A stretch of DNA of 56,145 bases, taken from Rhodospirillaceae bacterium bin65 (GTDB taxonomy: Bacteria > Pseudomonadota > Alphaproteobacteria > Bin65). Position 1 is the first letter of the stretch. Each line of letters starts with the position of its first letter. Positions 1-8,833 of this stretch are shown piece by piece. The translations under genes were made by a program, and so were the position numbers. The DNA lies in contig MPMX01000028.1 of NCBI GenBank assembly GCA_002238725.1, positions 1 through 56,145 of the forward strand, read 5' to 3'. The notes under the pieces were generated by a model that saw only the letters and a list, made by a program, of their open reading frames with translations, made no database searches and was not told the DNA's origin.

Positions 1-136
1 GGTCCGGGATGCGCCGGTTCGGGGCGGGATGGCGTTCATGGCCGCAGGATAGCGAAAGCGGGCAGTCCGGCGAAAGCTATTCTTCGCCCCAGGGGTTGAC
101 AATCGCCGCACCGGTCCCGGCGAAATCCCTGCGGCG

Positions 137-718
137 CTAAATCCCCAGCGCCGTCCGAAACCGTTCCGTGAGCTGCACGCCGTCGCGCGGCGGCAGGACC
201 AGGTCGTGTTCCGCCGGGTCGATCTTGAGCACGACGAAGACCGGGCCGCGGGCGTTTCGCGCGAGGGAGACCGCTTCGTCGAGCCGCGCCGGGCTGCCGA
301 CGGTGGCGACGACCGGGATGCCGCCAGCCTTGGCGACGGCCGCCAGATTGGTACCGCGGCCGGTGTTGGTCCGCTGCATGCCGGTTTCGCCGTAGCATTC
401 GTTGTCGAGCACCACGATGGCGAGATTGGCCGGCTTGCGCGCGCCGACGGCGGTCAGGCTGCCCAGGCCCATCAGCATCTCGCCGTCGCCGGTCACCACC
501 AGCACCCGCTTCTCCGGCTGCGCCTGCGCGAGGCCGAGGCCGATCGGCACCGCGCCGCCCATCGCGCCCCACAGCGGGAAGGTCAGGTCGCTGTCGCCGG
601 CGGCGGTGCAGTCCCAGGCCGGGGCGCCCAGGCCGGCCACGACGAGCAGGTCGTCGCCCCGGTTCTTGAGCAGGGCGGCGACGGCGGCGCGGCGGTCAAG
701 CATCGGGGTTTGGGGCAT
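137..718 (-). CDS. TPP-dependent decarboxylase beta subunit (sulfopyruvate/phosphonopyruvate decarboxylase-like)
   Basis: This 193-residue protein resembles the C-terminal, thiamine-pyrophosphate-binding half of sulfopyruvate and phosphonopyruvate decarboxylases. It has a GDGEMLMG stretch near the middle, followed about 25 residues later by the LDNECYG segment, which fits the GDG-x(n)-N motif that binds Mg-TPP. Family members decarboxylate a 3-sulfo- or 3-phosphono-pyruvate-type oxoacid; the real substrate cannot be read from sequence. The start at 718 is chosen because a GGAGAGG-like ribosome site lies just upstream. The gene overlaps the 3' end of the alpha-subunit gene by 23 bp, so the two are probably translationally coupled. 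Confidence 0.8.
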   Translation of the reverse strand: MPQTPMLDRRAAVAALLKNRGDDLLVVAGLGAPAWDCTAAGDSDLTFPLWGAMGGAVPIGLGLAQAQPEKRVLVVTGDGEMLMGLGSLTAVGARKPANLAIVVLDNECYGETGMQRTNTGRGTNLAAVAKAGGIPVVATVGSPARLDEAVSLARNARGPVFVVLKIDPAEHDLVLPPRDGVQLTERFRTALGI

Positions 719-1274
719 CGCCCTCTCCCTGGCCCTGGAAGCCCTTGAAGCCGATGACCGACTGGGCGATCTGCACGCAGATCTGCCGGTTCCCGCCGAA
801 GGCATCGGCGCCCGCCCGGGCCAGCGCCAGGCCGATTCCGGATGCGCTCTCGACCCGGCGCACCTCGACGCCCATCGCTTCGAGCAGGGCCGGGACCGCC
901 CGGCCGGTCGATTCCTGCCACGGGTTGGTCTCGCCCGGTTCGCCGCGCATGGTCACCAGCATGAGCAATGGCATGCGGCAGACCCTCGGCAAGGTCAGCA
1001 TGTTCGGGATGTTGCCGACGCCGGACGACTGCATGGCGGCGATCGCCCGCTGCCCGCCCAGCCAGGCGCCGCTGGTGAGGGCGATGGCATCTTCCTCGGT
1101 CGCGACGGAGGTCATGGCGATGCCGTCCTCTGCCGCCGAGAGTTCCAGAAAACGGGTCAGGCCGGCGTCCGGCACATACGCGACCTGCCGGACATCCAGC
1201 GCACGCAAGGCGGCAACGGCATCGGCGGCCCAGTCGACGGAGGACGGTGGGGCGGGAGGAACGGATTCGGTCAA
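696..1274 (-). CDS. TPP-dependent decarboxylase alpha subunit (sulfopyruvate/phosphonopyruvate decarboxylase-like)
   Basis: This 192-residue protein matches the N-terminal (pyrimidine-binding) half of TPP decarboxylases of the ComD/phosphonopyruvate decarboxylase type. It has the catalytic-Glu context VATEEDAIAL near residue 60 and the SSGVGNIPNML segment near residue 85. It is the natural partner of the overlapping beta gene and together they should form a heteromeric enzyme. A BenE-type carrier lies just upstream in the same orientation, with about 40 bp between, so all three may be cotranscribed. Whether the natural substrate is sulfopyruvate, phosphonopyruvate or another oxoacid is open. 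Confidence 0.8.
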   Translation of the reverse strand: MTESVPPAPPSSVDWAADAVAALRALDVRQVAYVPDAGLTRFLELSAAEDGIAMTSVATEEDAIALTSGAWLGGQRAIAAMQSSGVGNIPNMLTLPRVCRMPLLMLVTMRGEPGETNPWQESTGRAVPALLEAMGVEVRRVESASGIGLALARAGADAFGGNRQICVQIAQSVIGFKGFQGQGEGDAPNPDA

Positions 1275-1313
1275 CAGTCGGTCGCCGGCTGAATTGCGGT
1301 CTGTGCAGGCCGC

Positions 1314-2510
1314 TTAATCCGCCGTTTTGCCGGGTTTCGTCAACCGGGCTTTCACGCGGCCTTTCACGCGGCCCTTCACCCGGTCCAGCCCGAGAACCGT
1401 CAACCCGGCCAGCAGGCCCCAGAAGGCCGAGCCGGTATCGAGCAGGGACACGCCCGACGCGGTCACCGCCAGCGTGACGACGGCGGCAAACCGGGTGGCT
1501 TCCTCTTTCATCGCTCCGCCGGCGGCGACAACCAGTGGCGAGATCAGCGCGAGGCCGGCGACGGCGGCGATCAGGGCCGGCGGCAGGCTGGCGAACAGGG
1601 CGACGAATGAGGCCGCGAACGCCGCGAGGAAAACATAGCCGAGTGCATAGAACGGCCCGGTCAGCCAGCGCTTCGCCGGGTCGGGATGGGCGTCCGGCCC
1701 ATTGCAGATCGCGGCCGTGATCGCCGACAGGTTCGTCATATGCGCGCCGAACGGCGCTGTCGCGGCGGAGGCAAGGCCCGTCACCAGCAGGATCGGGCGG
1801 GTCGGCGGCGTGTAACCGAAGGTGCGCTGGACGGCGTAACCCGGCAGGTTCTGCCCCGCCATCGTGACCAGATAGAGCGGCAGGCCGAGGCCGACGATGG
1901 CGCCGACCTCGAAGGCCGGGCGGACGAATACCGGTTCGGTCAGGCGCAGGGTGAGCGTCATCCCTTCCGCCAGGCCGAGGAAGCGGGCGAGCAGGATGCC
2001 GGCGACCAGAACCAGGATGACCGCCCAGGACGGACTGACCGTGCGAACCGCCAGGAACAGCAGGACGAGCGGCAGGACCAGAGACGGCTCCAGCCCGGCC
2101 TGCACGAAAACCTCCAGCACGAAGCGCAGCAGGATGCCGGCCAGCATGGCGGCCGCCACCGCCACCGGCAGCTTCTCGACCAGCCGGCCGAGCGGCGTGA
2201 CGGCAGCGGTCAGCAGGATCAGGCCGGCCGCAGCCAGGAACGCGCCGACGGCTTCGGGCATCGCGATCCCCGTCGTGCCGACGATCAGCGCCGCGCCGGG
2301 CGTCGACCAGGCGGTGACCGTTGGCATCCGGTAGCGGAGGCTCAGCACCGCGGTCGAGACGGCGGTGGCGAGGCACAGCATGGCCAGCCAGGACGCGGTC
2401 TGCGCCTCGGTCGCGCCGAGCGCCTGCGCGGCCGAGACGATCAGCGCGATCGTACTGCCGAAGCCGACCAGGACGGCGACCAGCGCCGCAGTAACGACCG
2501 ACAGTCTCAC
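1314..2510 (-). CDS. benE: BenE-family benzoate/H+ symporter-like transporter
   Basis: A 398-residue integral membrane protein made almost entirely of hydrophobic helices. It has the WSTPGAALIVG motif near residue 67, typical of BenE/SulP-like carriers, and a second conserved patch GAHMTNLSAITAAIC near residue 255. BenE proteins import benzoate or related anions by proton symport in the inner membrane. The start codon is GTG. The last ~25 residues are a basic tail in which KGRV occurs three times, encoded by a short tandem DNA repeat. It probably heads the operon with the two decarboxylase subunits; the transported anion may be their substrate, which is inference. Confidence 0.82.
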   Translation of the reverse strand: MRLSVVTAALVAVLVGFGSTIALIVSAAQALGATEAQTASWLAMLCLATAVSTAVLSLRYRMPTVTAWSTPGAALIVGTTGIAMPEAVGAFLAAAGLILLTAAVTPLGRLVEKLPVAVAAAMLAGILLRFVLEVFVQAGLEPSLVLPLVLLFLAVRTVSPSWAVILVLVAGILLARFLGLAEGMTLTLRLTEPVFVRPAFEVGAIVGLGLPLYLVTMAGQNLPGYAVQRTFGYTPPTRPILLVTGLASAATAPFGAHMTNLSAITAAICNGPDAHPDPAKRWLTGPFYALGYVFLAAFAASFVALFASLPPALIAAVAGLALISPLVVAAGGAMKEEATRFAAVVTLAVTASGVSLLDTGSAFWGLLAGLTVLGLDRVKGRVKGRVKARLTKPGKTAD

Positions 2511-2705
2511 GGGGAAAATCTCATGGCGGCGGAGCCGTAACGCTGCGGCGGCGCCGACGCAATGGGATCGACCCGATTCGCCCAGCGAAAATCCCTCTTG
2601 CCATGGCCGCCCGAAGCGGACGGCGCGACCAAGGATCGACTGGCCAGGGGCTTCGGATTACGGGATTCACACTGACTGTCCTGGCCAGCAATCGGGTTTG
2701 AAACC

Positions 2706-4136
2706 ATGGAACACTCTGCGACGCCGTCCGCCGCGCGGTGGCCGGTCCGGGAACAGCGGCTGGCTGTCCAGCAGGAACTCGGCGTTCGCCTGGCGGAGGC
2801 GCTCGACGCGCTGCAATCCGGTCCTGTCGATCCGCAGCCGGATCCGGAGGTGCTGCGGGCCCGGCTCGAACGATTCGATTTCCGCGAGCCGATGGGCCTG
2901 CTGGAAGCGTCGCAGAGCGTTATCGATCTGCTGCAGGATGGAATCGTCCACCTGATGCATCCGGCCTATTTCGGCCTGTACAATCCGAGCGTGACCTTCC
3001 CGTCGATCCTGGCGGATCAGATCGCCGCGCATTTCAATCCATTCCTCTCCGTCTGGTCGCACGCGCCGGCCGCGGCGGAGATCGAGCGGCACGTCGTCGG
3101 GGCGGTCGGAGGCCTTGCCGGCTGGCGCCCCGATGAGACCGCAGGCCATTTCACCACCGGGGGCGCGGAAGCCAACAACACGGCGGCGCTCGTCGCGCTG
3201 ACCGCGGCGTGTCCCGATTACGCCGAGCGCGGCGCGCGCGCCTTTGCCGGGCGGCCCCGCCTCTATGTTTCCGCGGAAAGCCATCATGCCTGGTTCAAGA
3301 TTGCGCATCAGACGGGAATCGGCCGGGAGGCGGTGCGGATGGTGCCGACCGATGGCGCCGGCAAGCTCAATCCGCAGTCTCTCGAACAGCGCATCCGGGC
3401 GGACCGGGCGGAAGGCGACATTCCCGTCTTCATCGGCGCGACAGCCGGCACCACCAATGCCGGCATGATCGATCCGCTCGATGACTGCTTTGCGATCTCC
3501 CGTGCGCATGGTGCGTGGTTTCACGTCGATGCCGCATGGGGCGGCGCGGGGCTGGTGAGCCCGGCCTGCGCCGAAAGCCTGGGGGGAATAGAAAAGGCCG
3601 ATTCTATTACCCTCGACGCCCACAAATGGCTCGCGGTTCCGATGGGCGCAGGCATGTTCCTCTGCCGCGACAACACCCTGCTCGGCGAGACCTTCCGCGT
3701 GGCCGCCAGCTACATGCCGCAGAGCACGGCGGCCGGCGTCGATCCCTATACCCATACCCTCCAGTGGTCGCGGCGGTTCATGGGCCTGAAGCTCTTCCTC
3801 TCGCTGGCCTGCATGGGCTGGTCGGGATACCGGGAGCATGTCGAAGGGTCGCTGCGGCTGGCGGAGGCATTGAAGGCGCGCCTCGCCGAAAGCGGGTGGC
3901 GCGTCGTGAACGACAGCCCGCTCGCGGTCGTCTGTTTCGTCGACGGGCGGGAACAGGCAGATCCGGAAACGACAGTTAACGATGTCGTAAGGGCCGGACG
4001 CACATGGCTCTCGGCAGCCCTTTTCGAAGGCCAATCCGTCCTGCGCGCCTGCCTGGTCAGCCATTTCACCGGCGAGGAGCACATCGCCGTGCTCGTGGAC
4101 GAGTTGAACCGTTCGCGGGAGTCGCAACGCCGATAG
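2706..4136 (+). CDS. Pyridoxal-phosphate-dependent group II decarboxylase
   Basis: A 476-residue fold-type I PLP enzyme of the aromatic-L-amino-acid/glutamate decarboxylase family. Visible hallmarks are TTGGAEANNTA (phosphate-binding region, near residue 155), ATAGTTNAGMID, HVDAAWGG (the Asp contacting the pyridine nitrogen) and the Schiff-base lysine in LDAHKWL near residue 305. The length is normal for the family. Family members convert L-amino acids to amines in the cytosol; the substrate here is not determinable. It is transcribed divergently from the BenE-like gene, with about 195 bp of intergenic DNA that must hold both promoters. Confidence 0.88.
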   Translation: MEHSATPSAARWPVREQRLAVQQELGVRLAEALDALQSGPVDPQPDPEVLRARLERFDFREPMGLLEASQSVIDLLQDGIVHLMHPAYFGLYNPSVTFPSILADQIAAHFNPFLSVWSHAPAAAEIERHVVGAVGGLAGWRPDETAGHFTTGGAEANNTAALVALTAACPDYAERGARAFAGRPRLYVSAESHHAWFKIAHQTGIGREAVRMVPTDGAGKLNPQSLEQRIRADRAEGDIPVFIGATAGTTNAGMIDPLDDCFAISRAHGAWFHVDAAWGGAGLVSPACAESLGGIEKADSITLDAHKWLAVPMGAGMFLCRDNTLLGETFRVAASYMPQSTAAGVDPYTHTLQWSRRFMGLKLFLSLACMGWSGYREHVEGSLRLAEALKARLAESGWRVVNDSPLAVVCFVDGREQADPETTVNDVVRAGRTWLSAALFEGQSVLRACLVSHFTGEEHIAVLVDELNRSRESQRR

Positions 4137-4155
4137 CGCCGGTTTCCCGTCCGGG

Positions 4156-5298
4156 CTAACCCCACACCCTGTCGGCGACCTCGATCATCGTTTCCAGCTT
4201 GCGCCACTGTTCGTCTTCGCTGAGCGCATTGCCGCCGATGCCCGAGGCGAAGCCGCATTGCGGGCTGATTGCGACCCGGTCGAGATCGATGAACCGGCCG
4301 GCTTCCTCGATCCGCGCGATCAGGTCGTCGGCCTTTTCGACCGCGCCGGTCTTGGTGGTGATCAGGCCGAGAACCACGACCGGGCCGCCTTTCGGCACGA
4401 AGCGCAGCGGCTCAAAGCCGCCGGCCCGTTCCGTATCGTATTCCAGCAGCAGCCGGTCGAACTTCAGGTTGGCGAAGAGGAATTCGGCGATGCCGTCATA
4501 GGCGCCCTCGCGGTGCCACATGGAGGCGCGGTTGCCGCGGCAGATGTGCAGGCCGAAGCAGGCCTTGCCGCGATGCCCTTCGATCGCGGCGTTCGAGGCC
4601 TCGACGGCGCTGCGGAGATTGCGCACCGGGTCTTCGCCGCGCGCGGCCATGCGCTCCAGGGTCGCCCGGTCGACATAGCCGGTGTAGCTCGGCTCATCGA
4701 GCTGGACATAGGGGCATCCGGCCCCGACGATCTCGCCGACCATCCGGTTCTGGATCGCCGCGACATCGTCGAGGAAGGCCTGCCGGCCGGTGTACCAGGG
4801 CGCCGAGCTTTCCAGATCGCACATCTGGGAGACCCGGTCCGGCCCCATCAGCATGACCTTGGCCGGCGTGGCTGCGACCTCTTTCAGAAAACGGAATTCC
4901 TCCAGCGGCGCGTTGCATTTCAGGGCCAGTTTGCCCGTTGCCGGCGCCTTGAAATGTTCGACCGCGTCGGCGCCCCGCGTGCCCGGCTGCTCGCCTTCCA
5001 TCAAATTGTCCGGGCTGGCAAGGAAGGCGCGCCAGGAGCCTTCCCACTGGTCCCAGCCCTCGACCTCGGAGAAGCTGACCTGCCAGTTGAGCCGGCGATA
5101 CTCGCCGTCGCTGACGACCGGCAGGCCGATGCTCTCCTGCTTTGCGACGGCATCGCGGATCGCCGCATCCTGGGCGGCGGCCAGCGCATCCTCGTCGATC
5201 TCGCCCCGCCCGCAGCCGAGAAACGCGTCGATCAGCGATTGCGGCCGCAGCAGGCTGCCGACATGGTCGACGCGAAGATCCTGCATTTGGGCGTTCAT
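4156..5298 (-). CDS. Cobalamin-independent methionine synthase (MetE C-terminal-like) family protein
   Basis: A 380-residue protein related to the zinc-dependent C-terminal half of MetE and to epoxyalkane:CoM transferases. It has the N-terminal VDHVGSLLRPQ signature, the Zn-ligand motif GLHICRGN near residue 245, and a second ligand segment SPQCGFASG near the end. These stand-alone proteins transfer alkyl groups to or from thiols, but they lack the MetE N-terminal half and often are not methionine synthases. The start at 5298 is favoured because the conserved VDHVGS motif follows within about 12 residues. It begins immediately after the truncated end of the preceding metallopeptidase gene. 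Confidence 0.85.
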   Translation of the reverse strand: MNAQMQDLRVDHVGSLLRPQSLIDAFLGCGRGEIDEDALAAAQDAAIRDAVAKQESIGLPVVSDGEYRRLNWQVSFSEVEGWDQWEGSWRAFLASPDNLMEGEQPGTRGADAVEHFKAPATGKLALKCNAPLEEFRFLKEVAATPAKVMLMGPDRVSQMCDLESSAPWYTGRQAFLDDVAAIQNRMVGEIVGAGCPYVQLDEPSYTGYVDRATLERMAARGEDPVRNLRSAVEASNAAIEGHRGKACFGLHICRGNRASMWHREGAYDGIAEFLFANLKFDRLLLEYDTERAGGFEPLRFVPKGGPVVVLGLITTKTGAVEKADDLIARIEEAGRFIDLDRVAISPQCGFASGIGGNALSEDEQWRKLETMIEVADRVWG

Positions 5299-5302
5299 GC
5301 TG

Positions 5303-6286
5303 TTAACCCGTTCCGGTCCAACGTGGAATCGATGGCCTTGCTGCACGTCGATAGGTTGGCATTCCGTCACCGGTTTGCTGAGAATTCAGCTGGCTCAATG
5401 CCCACTCGTTGGCCTCGGCTTCGATCCCGGCATCGTCTTTGTGCCTCGCGTCGACGAAGATTTTCTTCTTGCTGTGAAACAGAATATGCGCCGCTTCGTG
5501 AAAGAAGCCGAACCAAAGCCGGCCATCGGACTTATACCGCGTGCTGAGTTGGATGACGGCTTTTCTAGGCGAGAGCCACCGGGCGGCGGCGGTAAGCACC
5601 GATTTCGGTAGCGGCGGCACCAACGCAAGGGCAACACCGTTCTCATTGCAAAGCGTCGCGGCCTGCCGCAGGGATTCAGTGGCCGGCTCGCCGGTCAGGC
5701 CACGAATTTCCCGAAGCGCCCGCCTGAAGCCGGTAACAGTGTAGTCCGCACAATCCTGGCGTTCCGCGCCGATCTCCCCGAGCCGCAACCAGGTGGCCAG
5801 CATGGCTTCGTCATCCATGCAGTTCGACGAGCACTGATAGGCGCCGTTCGCAAGGCCGTATCGTCTCGCCCACGCATCGACAGACGCGACACCGAAGAAA
5901 GTAAGAAGCTTGATCGCAGTATCGGCCTCCGATACCGGGCGTTCGAAGCATCCCCGCCGAACAAGACTCGCAACAGGAAAGGACCTAGCCCACGCTGCCG
6001 AAAATCCGGCCTCGGCTTCAATCTTTCTCGCTCTGTCGAGCCGATAGTCGGCTTCGATCCCGATCCATATGTCGGCATCCACGCCGAGCACCTTCTCGAA
6101 CTGTAGGGCGGTCTCCGGCTCAAGAGACGCTTTTCCTGCGACGATCTCGCTGATCAATTTTGTCGAGCGGCCGCACCGGCGCGCCAACTCGGCGTGCGAC
6201 ATGCCATGGCTTTTGAGTCGTTCCTCCAGGATCCAACCCGGAGGAACTGCGTAGTCCGGTCGGTAAGGATTGGTGTCGGTGGCCAT
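5303..6286 (-). CDS. HigA-type antitoxin fused to ImmA/IrrE-like metallopeptidase, C-terminally truncated
   Basis: A 327-residue fusion. Residues ~15-75 form an XRE/HigA helix-turn-helix (SHAELARRCGRSTKLISEIV). The second half carries a zinc metallopeptidase motif, FHEAAHILFH, near residue 265. Full-length relatives I know continue for about 80 residues after the EAEANEWA segment; here the similarity stops there and an unrelated 30-residue tail runs to the stop, next to the downstream gene. The upstream toxin-like gene lies 12 bp away in the same direction. The protein should repress its own promoter and neutralise the toxin; whether the truncated peptidase half folds is doubtful. Confidence 0.75.
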   Translation of the reverse strand: MATDTNPYRPDYAVPPGWILEERLKSHGMSHAELARRCGRSTKLISEIVAGKASLEPETALQFEKVLGVDADIWIGIEADYRLDRARKIEAEAGFSAAWARSFPVASLVRRGCFERPVSEADTAIKLLTFFGVASVDAWARRYGLANGAYQCSSNCMDDEAMLATWLRLGEIGAERQDCADYTVTGFRRALREIRGLTGEPATESLRQAATLCNENGVALALVPPLPKSVLTAAARWLSPRKAVIQLSTRYKSDGRLWFGFFHEAAHILFHSKKKIFVDARHKDDAGIEAEANEWALSQLNSQQTGDGMPTYRRAARPSIPRWTGTG

Positions 6287-6298
6287 CCGTCCTTCCTC

Positions 6299-6634
6299 TC
6301 AGTGATAGTCGATCACGTCCAGGATCGTGATCGAGGTCACCCGTTCGATATCGATCCCGCCATCCGCCCGACGCGGAAGCAGCGTGTGAGTCGCTTCAAA
6401 AACAAGCCGGTGGGGGTGAACGAGATCGACTGCAAACTGTTCGTCACGATCTCCCCTGAGCAGATGCCGTCTCTCCGGCGGCGTAGCGGGCACCGACGAG
6501 ATGTTACGCGCAGCCTTGAGGACCGCCATTCGCATCATGATGACCTTCGCCATCCGCTCCCCATAGGTTTTCCGGAGTCCGGCGGCCGCGTTAAACGTCC
6601 TTTCGAGCCTTCGGGTACGAAATGCGATGTCCAA
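6299..6634 (-). CDS. higB: HigB/RelE-family toxin
   Basis: A 111-residue protein whose body, with the segment RRLERTF near the start, a central helix and a C-terminal ITILDVIDYH strand, matches the compact RelE/HigB ribonuclease toxins that cleave mRNA at the ribosome. The start is uncertain: I use the TTG at 6634 because family similarity begins there and no ATG is available close by. It is the first gene of a two-gene unit, followed 12 bp later by the HigA-like antitoxin-peptidase, the usual toxin-first order for hig systems. A palindrome and a TTGACA box lie immediately upstream. Confidence 0.65.
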   Translation of the reverse strand: MDIAFRTRRLERTFNAAAGLRKTYGERMAKVIMMRMAVLKAARNISSVPATPPERRHLLRGDRDEQFAVDLVHPHRLVFEATHTLLPRRADGGIDIERVTSITILDVIDYH

Positions 6635-6649
6635 GATATTCTCATAATC

Positions 6650-6685
6650 GTTACGTAACAGGTAATGAAAAACATTTATTGTCAA
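6650..6685 (-). promoter_or_regulatory. Putative promoter/operator of the higBA-like unit
   Basis: Reading the minus strand, a perfect TTGACA box sits at 6685-6680. A perfect 10-bp palindrome, GTTACGTAAC, sits at 6659-6650, just upstream of the toxin start. The palindrome would overlap the expected -10 region, a typical place for antitoxin autorepression. A convincing -10 hexamer is not obvious, so the exact promoter is uncertain. Confidence 0.4.
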
Positions 6686-6833
6686 GGAAGCAACGCACAA
6701 TCCGCTTCGCCCGACCAAAAATCGTTTATCGGATTTGCAGCCTCTCTTTCGCGATTGTGTCGCTTGGAAGGCTTGCGTTCGGCCGGGCGCTGTGATGTTG
6801 CTCGGCATGGCGTGGCGACGAAAGAGCGGGCCC

Positions 6834-7793
6834 ATGGACACCTCCGTCTTCACCGGCTGCATTCCGGCGCTGATGACCCCGTGCACGGTGCAGGGCGAAC
6901 CGGATTTCGACCGGCTGATCGATACGGCGCAGAGGCTGATCGCAGCCGGCATGCGCTCGGCGGTCTATTGCGGCTCGATGGGCGATTGGCCGCTGCTGAC
7001 CGACGCCCAGCGCCAGGAAGGCGTGGCGCGGCTCGTCGCGGCCGGCGTGCCGACGATCGTCGGGACCGGGGCGCAGAATCCGCGGTCGGCCGCCGCCCAC
7101 GCCGGCCATGCCCAGGCCTGCGGGGCGCAGGGGCTGATGGCGATCCCGCGGGTGCTGTCTCGCGGCACGTCGGCGGCGGCGCAGCGCGCGCATTTCGCCG
7201 GCATCCTCGCCGCCGCGCCCGACCTGCCCGCGGTGATCTACAACAGCCCCCACTACGGCTTCGAGACCGGGGCCGACCTGTTCTTCGACCTGCGGCGCGA
7301 TCATCCGAACCTGATCGGCTTCAAGGAATTCGGCGGCGCGGCGGCGCTCAGCTACGCGGCTGAGCACATTACCAATCGCGATCCCGGCCTGGCGCTGCTG
7401 GTCGGCGTCGATACCGCTGTTTTCCATGGCTATGTCCGGTGCGGCGCGACCGGGGCGATCACCGGCATCGGCAACGTGCTGCCCCGGGAAATCCTGCAGC
7501 TGGTCTCGCTGTGCGAACAGGCGGCGGCCGGCGACGCCACAGCGCGGCGGCTGGCGCAGGAACTCGACGAGGCGCTGGCCGTGCTCGCGTCCTTCGACGA
7601 GGGGCCGGACCTGGTGCTGTACTACAAGCATCTGATGATGGCGGCGGGCCATGCCGGCTATGCCCGGCATTTCAACGCCGCCGATGCGCTGAGCGAGAGC
7701 CAGCGGCGCTATGCCGAGCAGCAGCTCTCGCTGTTCAAGGCCTGGCACGCCGACTGGATGAAAGACCCGGACGCCGCCCGCCTGTGCGCGTGA
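6834..7793 (+). CDS. Dihydrodipicolinate synthase (DapA) family aldolase/lyase
   Basis: A 319-residue TIM-barrel enzyme of the DapA/N-acetylneuraminate lyase family. It has the catalytic tyrosine in VIYNSP (Tyr136) and the Schiff-base lysine in GFKEFGG (Lys164), matching DHDPS Tyr133/Lys161. The N-terminal FTGCIPALMTP block is also typical. The gene overlaps the downstream proline racemase-family gene. In many proteobacteria such pairs belong to hydroxyproline catabolism, where a DapA-like enzyme deaminates pyrroline-4-hydroxy-2-carboxylate. That role is inferred from context; lysine biosynthesis is less likely here. Confidence 0.85.
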   Translation: MDTSVFTGCIPALMTPCTVQGEPDFDRLIDTAQRLIAAGMRSAVYCGSMGDWPLLTDAQRQEGVARLVAAGVPTIVGTGAQNPRSAAAHAGHAQACGAQGLMAIPRVLSRGTSAAAQRAHFAGILAAAPDLPAVIYNSPHYGFETGADLFFDLRRDHPNLIGFKEFGGAAALSYAAEHITNRDPGLALLVGVDTAVFHGYVRCGATGAITGIGNVLPREILQLVSLCEQAAAGDATARRLAQELDEALAVLASFDEGPDLVLYYKHLMMAAGHAGYARHFNAADALSESQRRYAEQQLSLFKAWHADWMKDPDAARLCA

Positions 7794-8746
7794 TCGATTC
7801 CCATACCGCGGGCGAGCCGACCCGCACGATCGTCGAGGGCGGCCCGGACCTCGGCGCCGGAACCCTTGCCGAGCGGGCGGCCCGCTTCGAAAGCGGCCAT
7901 GCCTGGGTCCGCCGCGCCCTCCTGACCGAGCCGCGCGGCTTCGACGCCATGGTCGGCGCGCTGCTGTGCCCGCCGGACGATCCGGCCTGTGAGACCGGCA
8001 TTATCTTCTTCAACCCCGCCGGCAGGATCGGCATGTGCGGCCACGGCACGATCGGCGTCGCGGCGACGCTCGCTTTCCTCGGCCGGATCGGGCCGGGAAC
8101 GCACCGGTTCGAAACGCCGGTCGGGATTGTCTCGGTCGACCTCCGGGACGCCAACACTGCCACCGTGGAGAATATCGAGAGCCGTCGGACGCAGGCCGGC
8201 GTGGCGGTCGAGGTCAAAGGGCTGGGCCGCGTCAGCGGCGACGTGGCGTGGGGCGGCAACTGGTTTTTCCTGTGCCAGGAGGCGCCGCTGCCGCTCGCCA
8301 TGGAGAACATTCCGGCGCTGACCGAAGCCGCGGCGCAGGTGCGAACGGCGCTGGCGCGGGAGGGCATCGCCGGCGACGGCGGTGCGGAGATTGACCATAT
8401 CGAGTTTTTCGGTCCGCCGGTTTCGGCCGGAGCCGACAGCCGCAACTTCACGCTCTGTCCCGGCGGGGCCTACGACCGCTCGCCCTGCGGGACCGGCACC
8501 AGCGCCAAACTTGCCTGCCTGGACGCCGACGGCGCCCTCGCGCCGGGCGAACCCTGGGTCCAGGAGAGCATCATCGGCAGCACCTACCGGGCGCACTACC
8601 GGCCGGGCGCCAATGGCGGCGTCATCCCGACGATCGAAGGGCAGGCTTTCGTCGTCGGCGAGACGCAGCTGCACTTCGCGCCGGACGATCCCTACCGGGT
8701 CGGGATCGGATCGCCCTTTCTTGTTGGCGGCGGCGGGGGCCGCTAA
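7784..8746 (+). CDS. Proline racemase / 4-hydroxyproline epimerase family protein
   Basis: A 320-residue enzyme with both catalytic cysteines of the family: Cys85 in GMCGHGTIG and Cys235 in SPCGTGTSA. Retention of both argues for racemase/epimerase rather than dehydratase activity. The N-terminus IDSHTAGEPTR is the canonical family start; I chose GTG at 7784, giving VRVIDSH, which overlaps the DapA-like gene by 10 bp. A GTG at 7790 with a GTGA overlap is the alternative. Likely role: interconverting trans-4-hydroxy-L-proline and cis-4-hydroxy-D-proline, feeding the neighbouring DapA-like step after oxidation. Confidence 0.87.
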   Translation: MRVIDSHTAGEPTRTIVEGGPDLGAGTLAERAARFESGHAWVRRALLTEPRGFDAMVGALLCPPDDPACETGIIFFNPAGRIGMCGHGTIGVAATLAFLGRIGPGTHRFETPVGIVSVDLRDANTATVENIESRRTQAGVAVEVKGLGRVSGDVAWGGNWFFLCQEAPLPLAMENIPALTEAAAQVRTALAREGIAGDGGAEIDHIEFFGPPVSAGADSRNFTLCPGGAYDRSPCGTGTSAKLACLDADGALAPGEPWVQESIIGSTYRAHYRPGANGGVIPTIEGQAFVVGETQLHFAPDDPYRVGIGSPFLVGGGGGR

Positions 8747-8833
8747 TGTTCCGGACCGGCCGGTCCACAACCCGGCAGCCCGCGAACGGCTACGCATTGG
8801 AACCCGCATGATCGCTCACCGGCGCAAGCCCGC

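Noticed and set aside
1..136. Possible gene end upstream of the decarboxylase beta stop
   Set aside because: A short in-frame stretch reading GTGAAIVNPWGEE on the minus strand is suggestive, but it is too short to support a gene and its start would be inside the beta-subunit gene.
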